Part shown: one piece after another, positions 17,134 through 25,027 of the stretch | Numbering within the stretch: the stretch's first letter is position 1 | Layout of the letters: each line of letters begins with the position of its first letter | NCBI GenBank assembly: GCA_963839285.1 | Contig: CAWIUN010000020.1 | Location: 868,001 to 932,000 of the forward strand | Direction: 5' to 3' | Length of the DNA stretch: 64,000 nt | Source: DASSSQ01 sp963839285 | GTDB lineage: Bacteria > Actinomycetota > Thermoleophilia > Gaiellales > Gaiellaceae | The notes under the pieces: model-generated | What the model was told of the DNA's origin: nothing | What the model saw: only the letters and a program-made list of their open reading frames with translations | Databases searched by the model: none | Program-made: the position numbers and the translations under genes

Positions 17134-18037
17134 CTAGCCGGCCTCGACGACGGGCGCCGGCTCGCGGGCGCGGCGGCCGGTCGAGACGATCACGAGCCCC
17201 GCCAGGATCGTCGCGGCGCCGAGCGAGCTGCGACCGCCGAGGGCGACTCCCCGAGCAGGACGATCGCGAAGACGACCGAGCCGACCGGCTGGGCGGTCAG
17301 GAGCACGCTCGTCAGCGCCGCGGGCAGCCGCGGCAGCGAGTAGCGCGATCAGCAGCCAGCCGAGCACCTGCGAGGTCAGGGCGAGCACGACCAGCCAGCC
17401 CGAGCGCGTGCAGGCCGGGCCAGAGGTCGAGCTCGCCCGCCGCGAAGCCGACGCGGCAGCGTCGCCAGGGCGCCGACGAGGGTCGCGTCGGCAGAGCGGC
17501 CCGGCCGCGCGCCGGGTGCCGCTGCCCTGGCGCAGCAGGATCAGGAAGCCCGTGTAGGCGATCCCGGTCAGGACGCCGAAGACGACGCCGCGCGCGCGGA
17601 TGGTCGCCGTAGGTGGCGCCGCCCGCGGCGCCGGAGATCAGGACGACGCCGCCGAAGACGACCGGGATCGCGACGAGCGTGCGCCGGCCGGGCCGCTCGC
17701 CGAGGAGCGCCCAGGCGACGAGCGCGACGAGCACGACCTGCGTGTTGCCGAGCACGGTGCCGAGCCCGGCGCCGACGTCCTCGATCGCGTGGTGCCAGAG
17801 GACGAGGTCGGCGCAGAAGAAGACGCCGGCGGCGACGGCGAGCAGCCGCTCGCGGCGGCTGCGCGGCCCGAGCGCCCGCTCCTCGACGCGCGCGGCGACG
17901 AGGAGCAGCGGCACGGCGAGCGCGCAGCGGAAGAACGCGCCCGTCGAGGGCGAGACGTCGGCGAGGCGGAAGAGGATCGCCGAGAAGGCGATGCAGAGGG
18001 CGCCGAGCGTGGCGGCGACGCTCGGCCGTCGCAGCAC
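17134..18037 (-). CDS. EamA/DMT-family transporter; seven frameshifts
   Basis: A drug/metabolite transporter with ten predicted helices in two EamA repeats. The first half is intact: LCIAFSAILFRLADVSPSTG, VFFCADLVLWHHAIEDVGAG, LGNTQVVLVALVAW and PVVFGGVVLISG. The second half is broken near 17596, 17503, 17455, 17399, 17344, 17230 and 17224. Each break is closed by one CG, after which it reads as YTGFLILLRQGSG, VLALTSQVLGWLLIA, LTAQPVGSVVFAIVLLGESP and ATILAGLVIVSTG. The restored length is 305 residues. The GTG at 18037 is the likeliest start; one at 18070 is possible. It may be exported with the LanC-like gene downstream. The substrate is unknown. Confidence 0.8.
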
Positions 18038-18313
18038 CGCCGGACGCCGCGAGAGGAGCGCGACGGCCACGACGCGCAAGGGTACGCGCAGCCGCGGCGG
18101 CCGGAACGCGCCCGGGCGCGCCGCCGCCCGGCGGCCGGCCCGGTTCGCAGAATCGTCACGAAGCCGGCACAGACGCGCGCGCAGCGCCCGGCTAGGCTGC
18201 CCACAGGGGGTCGCGGGGATCCCTTGGGGGTGGTTGGGGCGGCGGGTGTGGCGGCCGGGCGGCGAGGTTGGGAGCAGCGGCCCGGCGGCCCGCGCGGCTC
18301 CTAGACTGCGCGC

Positions 18314-19203
18314 GTGCCCCTTCCGCTTCGCGTCGGCGTGCAGCTGCCCGAGGTCGAGCGCGACGTGCGCTGGCCGGAGCTCCTGGCGATCGCGCGGGCG
18401 GCCGAGGAGGTCGGCTTCGACTCGATCTGGGTCGGCGACCACGTGCTCTACCGCGGCGACGGTCGACCCGAGCGCGGGCCCTGGGACGTCTGGACGACGC
18501 TCGCCGCCCTCGCCGCCACGACCGGGCGGGTCGCGCTCGGGCCGCTCGTCGCGAGCACCGCCTTCCACCCGCCGGGCCTGCTCGCGCGCATGGCCGCGAC
18601 GGTCGACGAGATCAGCGGCGGCCGGCTCGTCCTCGGTCTCGGCGCGGGCTGGAACGCGGTCGAGTTCCGGGCGTTCGGCATCCCGTTCGACCGGCCCGTC
18701 GCACGGTTCGAGGAGGCGTTCTCGATCGTCCGGCGACTGCTCGCGGGCGAGCGCGTCGACCTCGACGGGCGCTTCTACCACGTCGAGGACGCCGTCCTGC
18801 TGCCGCCGCCCGCCCGCCGGCTCCCGCTGCTCGTCGGCTCGGCCGGGCCACGGCTGCTCGCGGCCGCGCTCCCGCACGTCGAGGCCTGGAACTGCTGGTA
18901 CGAGCAGTACGGCAACGCGCCGGAGGGCTTCGCGGAGCTGAACGCGCGCGTCGACGAGGCGGCCGCCGCGGCCGGGCGCGACCCCGCCGACGTCGCCCGC
19001 AGCGCCTGCGTCCTCGTCGCGTTCGACCCCGACAGGCCCGAGCGCCCGCTGACGGAGGACTGCCCCGCCGGTCGAGCCCTCACGGCTCGTCGAGCACCTG
19101 CGGGCGCTCGCCGAGGCGGGCGCCGACGAAGCGATCCTCGTCGTCAGCCCGATCGACGAGGCCTCCGTGCGAGGGCTCGGCGCGCTGCTGTTCGGAGCTT
19201 TGA
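18314..19203 (+). CDS. LLM-class F420-dependent oxidoreductase; frameshifted near the 3' end
   Basis: A luciferase-like flavin/F420 oxidoreductase: VGVQLPEVERDVRWPELLAI at the N-terminus, GFDSIWVGDHVLY, ATTGRVALGPLVAS, ISGGRLVLGLGAGWNAVEF and LLVGSAGPRLL. The frame breaks near 19066; restoring CG gives APVEPSRLVEHLRALAEAGA, a normal C-terminal helix. The end is uncertain: the restored frame has no early stop, and a second CG loss near 19170 would place the stop at TGA 19201-19203, giving 297 residues. The start is GTG at 18314. The 276 bp upstream to the EamA start hold G-rich sequence (GGGGTCGCGGGGAT near 18209) and no obvious promoter. The substrate cannot be told. Confidence 0.82.
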
Positions 19204-19356
19204 TGCGCATCGGCCGCGGCCCCGGCTGCCGCCCAGGCACGGCGCCGCCCCGCACCGGCGCCCTCACACGTGCAACCGGCAGGCGCCACTGCCGCCGGCA
19301 CACCCCGGCTCGGCCCGGAACGGCCCCGCCGGGGACGTCCGACACGCGTCGAACCT

Positions 19357-20300
19357 CTACGGCTCGTGCAGGTAGCCGGAGAGGAGCACGTCCTCGCCGA
19401 CCTGCCTCGACTCGAGCCGGGTCAGCCGTCAGCGGCGACGGCAGCGAGGCCGCCAGGCCCGGCCCGTCGCCGGCGAGCCTCGGGGCGACGAAGACGAGCA
19501 CCCGGTCGACGAGCCCCGCCGCGAGGAAGGCGGCGGCGAGCCTGGGCCCGCCCTCGAGCAGCAGCGACTGGACGCCCTCGGCGGCGAGCGACCGCAGCTC
19601 CTCGACGAGCGGTCCCGGACCGCAGCTCGAGCTCGAGCCCCTCCGGGAGCGCCGCCGTGCCGAAGACGAGCCGCCGCGGCTGCCCGCGCGGCGTCTCGAC
19701 GTCGCGCGCGGTCAGGAGCGGCCGGTCGATCCGCGCCGTACCGGAGCCGACGGCGACGGCGTCGGAGGCCGCGCGCAGCTCGTGCACGAGCCGGCGCGAC
19801 GCCTCGCCGGTGATCCAGCGCTCGCCCGGCAGCGTCGTGCGCCCGTCGAGCGTCACCGCGGCCTTGTAGGTGACGAACGGCCGCCCGTGCGCGATCCAGG
19901 TGCGCCAGGCCTCGTTCTGCCGGCGCGCCTCGAACGAGTCGACGAGCTCGACCTCGACTCCCGCCGCGCGCAGCCGCTCCAGCCCGCCCGCGGCGGCGGG
20001 GTTCGGGTCGAGCGAGCCCGCGACGACGCGCGCGACGCCCGCCGCGAGCACGGCGTCGACGCAGGGCGGCGTCCTGCCGCGGTGCGCGCACGGCTCCATC
20101 GTCAGGTAGAGCGTCGCGCCGCGCGCCAGCTCCCCGGCGGCGTCGAGCGCCACGACCTCGCCGTGGCGGCCGCCGTACGGCTCGGTGACGCCCTCCCCGA
20201 CCACCTCGCCGCCCGCGACGACGACCGCGCCGACGGTCGGGTTCGGGTAGGCCCTCCCCGGCGCCCCGTCGGCGAGCGCGAGCGCGCGGTCGAGGCTCAC
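19357..20300 (-). CDS. ribD: Riboflavin biosynthesis deaminase/reductase RibD; two frameshifts
   Basis: Bifunctional enzyme: the N-terminal deaminase has the zinc site HGEVVALDAAGE and EPCAHRGRTPPCVDAV, and the C-terminal HTP reductase has KAAVTLDGRTTLPGERWITG and LLLEGGPRLAAAFL. Breaks lie near 19615 (restored: ELRSAGPLVEELRSLAAEG) and 19432 (restored: RLTRLESRQVGEDVLLSGYL). With CG at both, the protein is 315 residues and ends at TAG 19357-19359. The GTG start overlaps the rpe stop. It is the last gene of the def-fmt-rsmB-rpe-ribD unit. ribE, the next gene expected in this order, is found only beyond the 15115-19203 block. Confidence 0.94.
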
Positions 20301-20974
20301 GCGAGCGCGTCGACGAGCCGGTGGTAGGCCCGAGCCGGGTCCTCGTGGCCGAAGATCGCCGTGCCCGCGACGAGCAGCGTCGCGCCGGCCTCGTACAGCT
20401 CGCGGACGTTCCCGGCGCCGACGCCTCCGTCGACCTGCACGTGGACGCCCTCGGGCAGCAGTCCGCGCAGCCTCCGCACGCGCTCGAGCGCCTCCGGCAT
20501 GAACTGCTGGCCGGAGTAGCCGGGGTCGATCGACATGCAGAGGACGAGGTCGACGCCCTCGGCCGCGGCGGCGACGTCCTCGACGGCGGTCTGCGGGTTG
20601 CAGGCGATCCCCACCTGCAGCCCGAGGTCGCGCGCGGCCTGCACCGTCGCCGCGACGTCCTGCACCGCCTCGTAGTGGAAGGTGACGCTGTCGCCTCCCG
20701 CCTCCGCGATCTGCGGGAAGTGGTGCACGGGGTCCGAGACCATCAGGTGGCAGTCGAGCACGGCCCGCAGCCGGTGCACGAGCGGCGCGACCGAGCGGAG
20801 CACGACCGGCCCGATCGTCACCGGCGGCACGAAATGGCCGTCGCCGACGTCGAAGTGGAAGACGCGGCAGCCGCTGCGGAGCAGCACCTCGACCTGCTCG
20901 CCGAGGCGGGCGAAGTCGGCCGCGTAGAGCGACGGCTCGACCTCGACGGTCCGGATCCAGTCCCGCCAGGCCAC
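20297..20974 (-). CDS. rpe: Ribulose-phosphate 3-epimerase
   Basis: A 225-residue TIM-barrel enzyme of the pentose phosphate pathway that interconverts ribulose-5-P and xylulose-5-P. Motifs in order: EPSLYAADFARLGEQVEVL, FHFDVGDGHFVPPVTIGP with metal His/Asp, DCHLMVSDPVHHF, VTFHYEAV, ACNPQTAVED, LCMSIDPGYSGQQFMPEAL and VDGGVGAGNVRELYEAGAT. The frame is intact and of normal length. It overlaps ribD by 4 bp and follows rsmB by 12 bp. Ribulose-5-phosphate is also the substrate of RibB, which fits the linkage to riboflavin genes. Confidence 0.97.
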   Translation of the reverse strand: MAWRDWIRTVEVEPSLYAADFARLGEQVEVLLRSGCRVFHFDVGDGHFVPPVTIGPVVLRSVAPLVHRLRAVLDCHLMVSDPVHHFPQIAEAGGDSVTFHYEAVQDVAATVQAARDLGLQVGIACNPQTAVEDVAAAAEGVDLVLCMSIDPGYSGQQFMPEALERVRRLRGLLPEGVHVQVDGGVGAGNVRELYEAGATLLVAGTAIFGHEDPARAYHRLVDALA

Positions 20975-20986
20975 GGTCGGCCGATC

Positions 20987-22175
20987 TTACGTCCGGAGCC
21001 GGGCGGCGAAGAACCCGCTCGTGCCGTGCACGTGCGGCAGCGTCAGCAGGAACTCCGGCCGCCGCGGGTGGCGGAACTGCGGCCACTCCTCGCCGAGCGG
21101 CTCGACCTCGAGGCCGGAGGCGTCGACGACGGCCTCGTTCTCGTCCGCGTTCGTCGTGCAGACGGAGTAGACGATCGTGCCGCCGGGCCGCACCCGCTCG
21201 GCCGCGGCGCGCAGCAGCTCGAGCTGCAGCTCCGGGAGCGGCCGCGCGCGCCAGCGCAGGTCGGGGCGGCGCGCGAGGACGCCGAGCCCCGAGCAGGGCG
21301 CGTCGACGAGGGCCCGGTCGAAGCCCGACTCGGGGAACGCGCGCGCGTCGCCGACCCAGACGCGGACGTCGGCGCGGCCGAGGCGCCCGAGGTTCTCGCG
21401 CAGCTCGGCCGCGCGCCCCGCGTTCAGCTCGAGCGCGACCACCTCGTCCCCGCGCAGCATCGAGGTCTTGCCGCCGGGGGCGGCGCAGAGGTCGAGCACG
21501 CGGCCGCCCTCGCCGACGAGGAGGCCGACGAGCTGCGAGGCGCGGCTGATCGGGAACGCCCTCCCCTGCTCGAGCCAGCGCGGGTCGATCCGCTCGACGC
21601 GCACCGCGCCGGGCACGTCCGTCGGCTCGCCCGGGACGTCGCCGCGGACGACGAGCTCCGGCTGCTCGTTGCCGGCGCGCATCTCGGCGAGCGCGGCCTC
21701 GCGGCCGAGGTCGCGCTCCCAGACCTCCGCGATCCAGTCGGGGTACGAGTGGAGGAGCGGCCCCTCCGGCAGCCCCGCGAGCAGGCTCGCGGAAGCCCTC
21801 CGAGAGCCGGCGCATGACCGCGTTCGCGAACGGCACCGCCCGCTCGAGCCGGGCGCGGCGGACGAGCTCGACCGACTCCGAGACGGCCGCGTGCGCCGGC
21901 ACCTGGTCGAGCCAGCCGAGCTGGTAGGCGCCGAGCCGCAGCGCGGCCAGCACCGGCGGGTCGAGCTTGCGGGTCGGCCGCCGCCCGAGGGCGTCGATGC
22001 CGTGGTCGATCGTGCGGACGCGCTGGACGGTGCCGTAGGCGAGCCGCTGCGCGAGCGCGCGGTCGCGCTCGTCGAGGCCCGCCGCCGCGCTGCGGAGCGC
22101 GCGGTCGGCGTAGGCCTCCTGCTCGAAGACGCGGCGGACGACCTCGTAGGCGGCCGCCCGCGCGGGGGCGATCAC
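20987..22175 (-). CDS. rsmB: 16S rRNA (cytosine-967-C5)-methyltransferase RsmB; one frameshift
   Basis: An N-terminal NusB-like RNA-binding domain (ALRLGAYQLGWLDQVPAHAA, VSESVELVRR, FANAVMRRL) is followed by a SAM methyltransferase domain (VLDLCAAPGGKTSML, DAPCSGLGVLARRPDLRW, VYSVCTTNADENEAVV). The catalytic cysteines are those of the PCSG and SVCT motifs. The frame breaks near 21792 in GFRERLLAGLPEG; one CG restores 396 residues, a little short for the family. The GTG start at 22175 has GGAGG six bases upstream and lies 10 bp after the fmt stop. The gene order def-fmt-rsmB is common in bacteria. Confidence 0.95.
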
Positions 22176-22185
22176 CCCGCCTCCA

Positions 22186-22972
22186 TCAGCGCAGGCCGCG
22201 GAGGAACTCGTCGTAGCGGGAGCCGCCGCCGCCCCTCCGCCTGCACCTCGAGCGGCACGAGCTCGCCGTCGACGAGCTCGGCGCGCCAGATCGTGACGCG
22301 GCGGCCGTGCAGCTCGGCGCGCGCGCCGATGTGCGGCGAGAGCGCGCGGATCCGCCGCAGCGCCTGCTCGGGGTCGTCGAGGTCGAGCTCGCGGTCCTCG
22401 GGGCCGAGCTTGGCGGCGTAGGTGACGCCCTCCGCCGGCTGCGGGCGGAACCGCGGCTCCGGCAGCACCTCCTCGAGCAGCTCGACCGCGACGGCGGCCG
22501 CGCGCGCGAAGACGCCGCCGGCGTCGTCGTCGCCGATCGGGAAGGCCCGCTGCGCCGCGATCGGGCCGGCGTCGAGCTCGGCGACCGTCTCGTGGATCGT
22601 CACGCCCGTCTCGGCGTCGCCCGCGAGGATCGCGCGCTCGACCGGAGCGGCGCCGCGCCAGCGCGGCAGGAGCGACGGGTGCACGTTCAGCCAGAGCCCG
22701 CGCGCGAGCAGCGACTCGGGGATCAGCAGGCCGTAGGCCGCGACGACGACCGTCTCGGCGGGCAGCTGCAGCTCCGGGCCGGGCCGCTCGGGCTGGAGGA
22801 CGGGGATCCCGAGCCGCTCGGCGGCCTCCTTCGCCGGCGGCGGCGCCGGGCGGCGGCCACGGCCCTTCGGCGCGTCGGGCCGGGTGAGCAGGAAGGCGAC
22901 GTCGAAGCTCCGGGCGAGCCGCTCGAGGACGTCGGCGCCGAACGGCGCCGTCGCCGCGACGCCGATGCGCAT
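22186..22972 (-). CDS. fmt: Methionyl-tRNA formyltransferase; one frameshift, compact
   Basis: Formylates the initiator Met-tRNA. The sequence has MRIGVAATAPFGADVLERL, TRPDAPKGRGR, VVVAAYGLLIP, the catalytic NVHPSLLPRWRGAAPVERAI, GVTIHETVAELDAGPI and VTYAAKLGPEDREL. One CG near 22216 restores the end PRYDEFLRGLR and a stop at 22186-22188. The restored protein has 262 residues, about 45 fewer than usual; the C-terminal domain is the shortened part. The ATG overlaps the def stop (ATGA). Deformylase acts on the same N-terminal formyl group, so the pairing is functional. Confidence 0.94.
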
Positions 22973-23550
22973 CAGCGCGGGACGAGGATCGGCTGCGGCC
23001 GCAGGGTCGCGAGCGCCTGCTTGCGGCTCCCTGCATCGGTCCGGTCGATGATCAGGACGCCGTCGAGGTGGTCGGCCTCGTGCTGGGCGACCCGCGCGGC
23101 CAGGCCCTCGAGCTCGAGCCGGAGCGGCGCGCCGTCGAGGTCGATCCCCTCCAGCGTCACCGAGGTCGAGCGCTCGACCGGGACGAGCACGCCCTGGAGC
23201 GAGAGGCAGCCCTCGTCGTCGACGTCGGTCTCCTGCGAGCGCTCGGTCAGCGTCGGGTTGACGACGACGTGGGGCTCGTCGTCGGCCTGGGTCTGGAAGA
23301 CGACGAGGCGGCGGAGCACGCCGACCTGCGTCGCGGCGAGGCCGACCCCGTGGGCGTCGTGCATCAGCGAGACCATCCGCTCGGCGAGCCGGCGCAGGTC
23401 GTCGTCGGGCTCGAGCTCGCGCGCCTGCAGCCGCAGCGCCGGGTCGGGGTACTGGCGGATCTGCGCCAGCGCGAGCCGCCGCCGCGCCTCGACCTCGGGG
23501 TCGCGCTCGGCGTCGTCCTCGACCAGGATCTGCCCCTGTTCCTCGGCCAT
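22972..23550 (-). CDS. def: Peptide deformylase
   Basis: A 192-residue metalloenzyme that removes the formyl group from new proteins. The three family motifs are intact: GVGLAATQ (about 68-75), EGCLS (C115) and QHEADHLDG with metal ligands H157 and H161 and catalytic E158. The first 30 residues are an acidic extension before the usual IRQYPDPALR opening. It leads the def-fmt-rsmB-rpe-ribD run and is divergent from the SDR gene at 23580, with 29 bp between the starts. No frameshift is seen. Confidence 0.97.
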   Translation of the reverse strand: MAEEQGQILVEDDAERDPEVEARRRLALAQIRQYPDPALRLQARELEPDDDLRRLAERMVSLMHDAHGVGLAATQVGVLRRLVVFQTQADDEPHVVVNPTLTERSQETDVDDEGCLSLQGVLVPVERSTSVTLEGIDLDGAPLRLELEGLAARVAQHEADHLDGVLIIDRTDAGSRKQALATLRPQPILVPR

Positions 23551-23579
23551 CGGGCGGGATTCTATGGTAGGAACGGTCC

Positions 23580-24518
23580 GTGCCGTCGCTCGAGGGAAAG
23601 GTCGCGATCGTCACCGGCGCGGGCCGCGGGATCGGCCGCGAGCACGCGCTCGCCCTCGCGCGCGCGGGCGCGAAGGTCGTCGTCAACGACCTCGGCGCGA
23701 CGCTCGGCGGCGAGGGCGCGGACGCCTCCCCCGCGCAGCAGGTCGTCGCCGAGATCGAGGCGCTCGGCGGCGAGGCGGCCGCGAACGGCGACGACGTCGC
23801 GGACTTCGCGGGCGCCGGCCGGCTGGTCGCGCAGGCCGTCGAGCGGTTCGGGCGGCTGGACGTCCTCGTCTGCAACGCCGGGATCATCCGCGACCGCATG
23901 CTCGTGAACATGGACGAGGACGAGTGGGACGCGGTGATCGCGGTGCACCTGAAGGGGCACTTCGCGCCGACCCGGCACGCCGCCGCGCACTGGCGCGAGC
24001 GCGTCAAGGGCGGCGAGGAGGGCGTCCGCGGCCGCGTGATCACCACCTCGAGCCCGTCGGGCGTCTTCGGCAACGTCGGCCAGGCGAACTACGGCGCCGC
24101 CAAGGCCGGGATCGCCGCGTTCACGGTCATCGCCGCCCAGGAGCTCGGGCGCTACGGCGTCACGGTCAACTGCATCGCGCCGAACGCGCGGACGCGGATG
24201 ACCGAGGCCGCCTTCGGCGAGATCGCGGCGCCGGAGGGCGGCTTCGACCCGATGGACCCCGCCAACATGGCGCCGCTGATCGTCGCCCTCGCCGCCGACG
24301 AGGCGCAGGACATCACCGGCCAGGTCTTCTTCGTCTACGGCGGCGCGATCAACGCGCTGCGCGGCTGGTCGCCGGGCGAGCTCTTCGCCCGCGACGGGCG
24401 CTGGGACGCCGACGAGCTGCTCGCGGCGATGCGGGAGCGCTTCCCCGACGGCGTCGCGCCGGACGGGATGGCGGCGGGGATGCGCGCGGCCGGCGGGCAG
24501 TCGCTGAGCGAGGCCTGA
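23580..24518 (+). CDS. SDR-family oxidoreductase (3-hydroxyacyl-type)
   Basis: A 312-residue short-chain dehydrogenase: cofactor motif TGAGRGIGREHALALARAGA, VNDLGATLGGEG, CNAGIIRD, ITTSSPSG with the catalytic Ser, and NYGAAKAGI with Tyr/Lys. The extra C-terminal 50 residues and the NDLGATLGGEG segment are those of the dehydrogenase found in multifunctional enzyme type 2 and its bacterial relatives. A MaoC-type hydratase gene follows with TGATG overlap, giving a dehydrogenase-hydratase pair for fatty-acyl or steroid side-chain oxidation. The start is GTG at 23580. The frame is intact. Confidence 0.9.
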   Translation: MPSLEGKVAIVTGAGRGIGREHALALARAGAKVVVNDLGATLGGEGADASPAQQVVAEIEALGGEAAANGDDVADFAGAGRLVAQAVERFGRLDVLVCNAGIIRDRMLVNMDEDEWDAVIAVHLKGHFAPTRHAAAHWRERVKGGEEGVRGRVITTSSPSGVFGNVGQANYGAAKAGIAAFTVIAAQELGRYGVTVNCIAPNARTRMTEAAFGEIAAPEGGFDPMDPANMAPLIVALAADEAQDITGQVFFVYGGAINALRGWSPGELFARDGRWDADELLAAMRERFPDGVAPDGMAAGMRAAGGQSLSEA

Positions 24519-24970
24519 TGACGACCGAGCTGACCCTCGCCGAGCTGGAGTCCAGCGCCGGCGCTCGACCTCGGCGCGACCGACTGGGTCGAGATCACGC
24601 AGGAGCGGGTGAACCTGTTCGCGGACGCGACGGGCGACCACCAGTGGATCCACGTCGACCTCGAGCGGGCGAAGGCGGGGCCGTTCGGCGGCACGATCGC
24701 GCACGGCTACCTCTCGCTGTCGCTGCTGCCGGAGCTGCTCGGGCAGCTGCTGAAGGTGACCGACGCGCGCATGGGCATCAACTACGGCACCGAGAAGGTG
24801 CGCTTCACCGCGCCCGTCCCGGTCGGCTCGCGCGTGCGGGCGGCGGCGCGGCTGCGAGGGCGCCGAGCGCCGGGGCGAGGGGATCCTCTACCGCGTGGGC
24901 GTCCGGGTCGAGATCGACGGGCGCCGAGAAGCCGGCGCTGGTCGGCGACGTGCTCTACCTCGTCTTCTGA
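24518..24970 (+). CDS. MaoC-like (R)-hydratase; three frameshifts
   Basis: A hot-dog-fold enoyl-CoA hydratase. The centre is intact: TQERVNLFADATGDHQWIHV with catalytic Asp/His, GPFGGTIAHGYLSLSLLP, and MGINYGTEKVRFTAPVPVGS. Breaks near 24564, 24857 and 24932 each close with one CG, restoring AGALDLGATDWVEIT, LREGAERRGEGILYRVGV and DGRAEKPALVGDVLYLVF, 152 residues in all. The ATG overlaps the SDR stop. Together the two genes would hydrate an enoyl-CoA and oxidise the hydroxyacyl-CoA. The true CoA substrate is not evident. Confidence 0.9.
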   Translation: MTTELTLAELESSAGARPRRDRLGRDHAGAGEPVRGRDGRPPVDPRRPRAGEGGAVRRHDRARLPLAVAAAGAARAAAEGDRRAHGHQLRHREGALHRARPGRLARAGGGAAARAPSAGARGSSTAWASGSRSTGAEKPALVGDVLYLVF

Positions 24971-25027
24971 GCGCGGCCCCGTCCCCTCTGGGTGTCGCCT
25001 GGAACGACGAAGCGCGCCGGCGGCTGC

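Noticed and set aside
18190..18260. G-rich stretch upstream of the LLM gene (GGGGTCGCGGGGAT, then GGGGGTGGTTGGGG), partly similar to sequence after palindromic element copy 3
   Set aside because: Only 14 bases match and the palindrome and C-rich parts are missing; could be a G-quadruplex former but there is no other support.
19422..23036. One open frame of over 1200 codons spanning ribD to fmt on the minus strand
   Set aside because: It merges parts of ribD, rsmB and shadow frames after CG losses; conserved motifs in it belong to separate genes with their own starts and stops.
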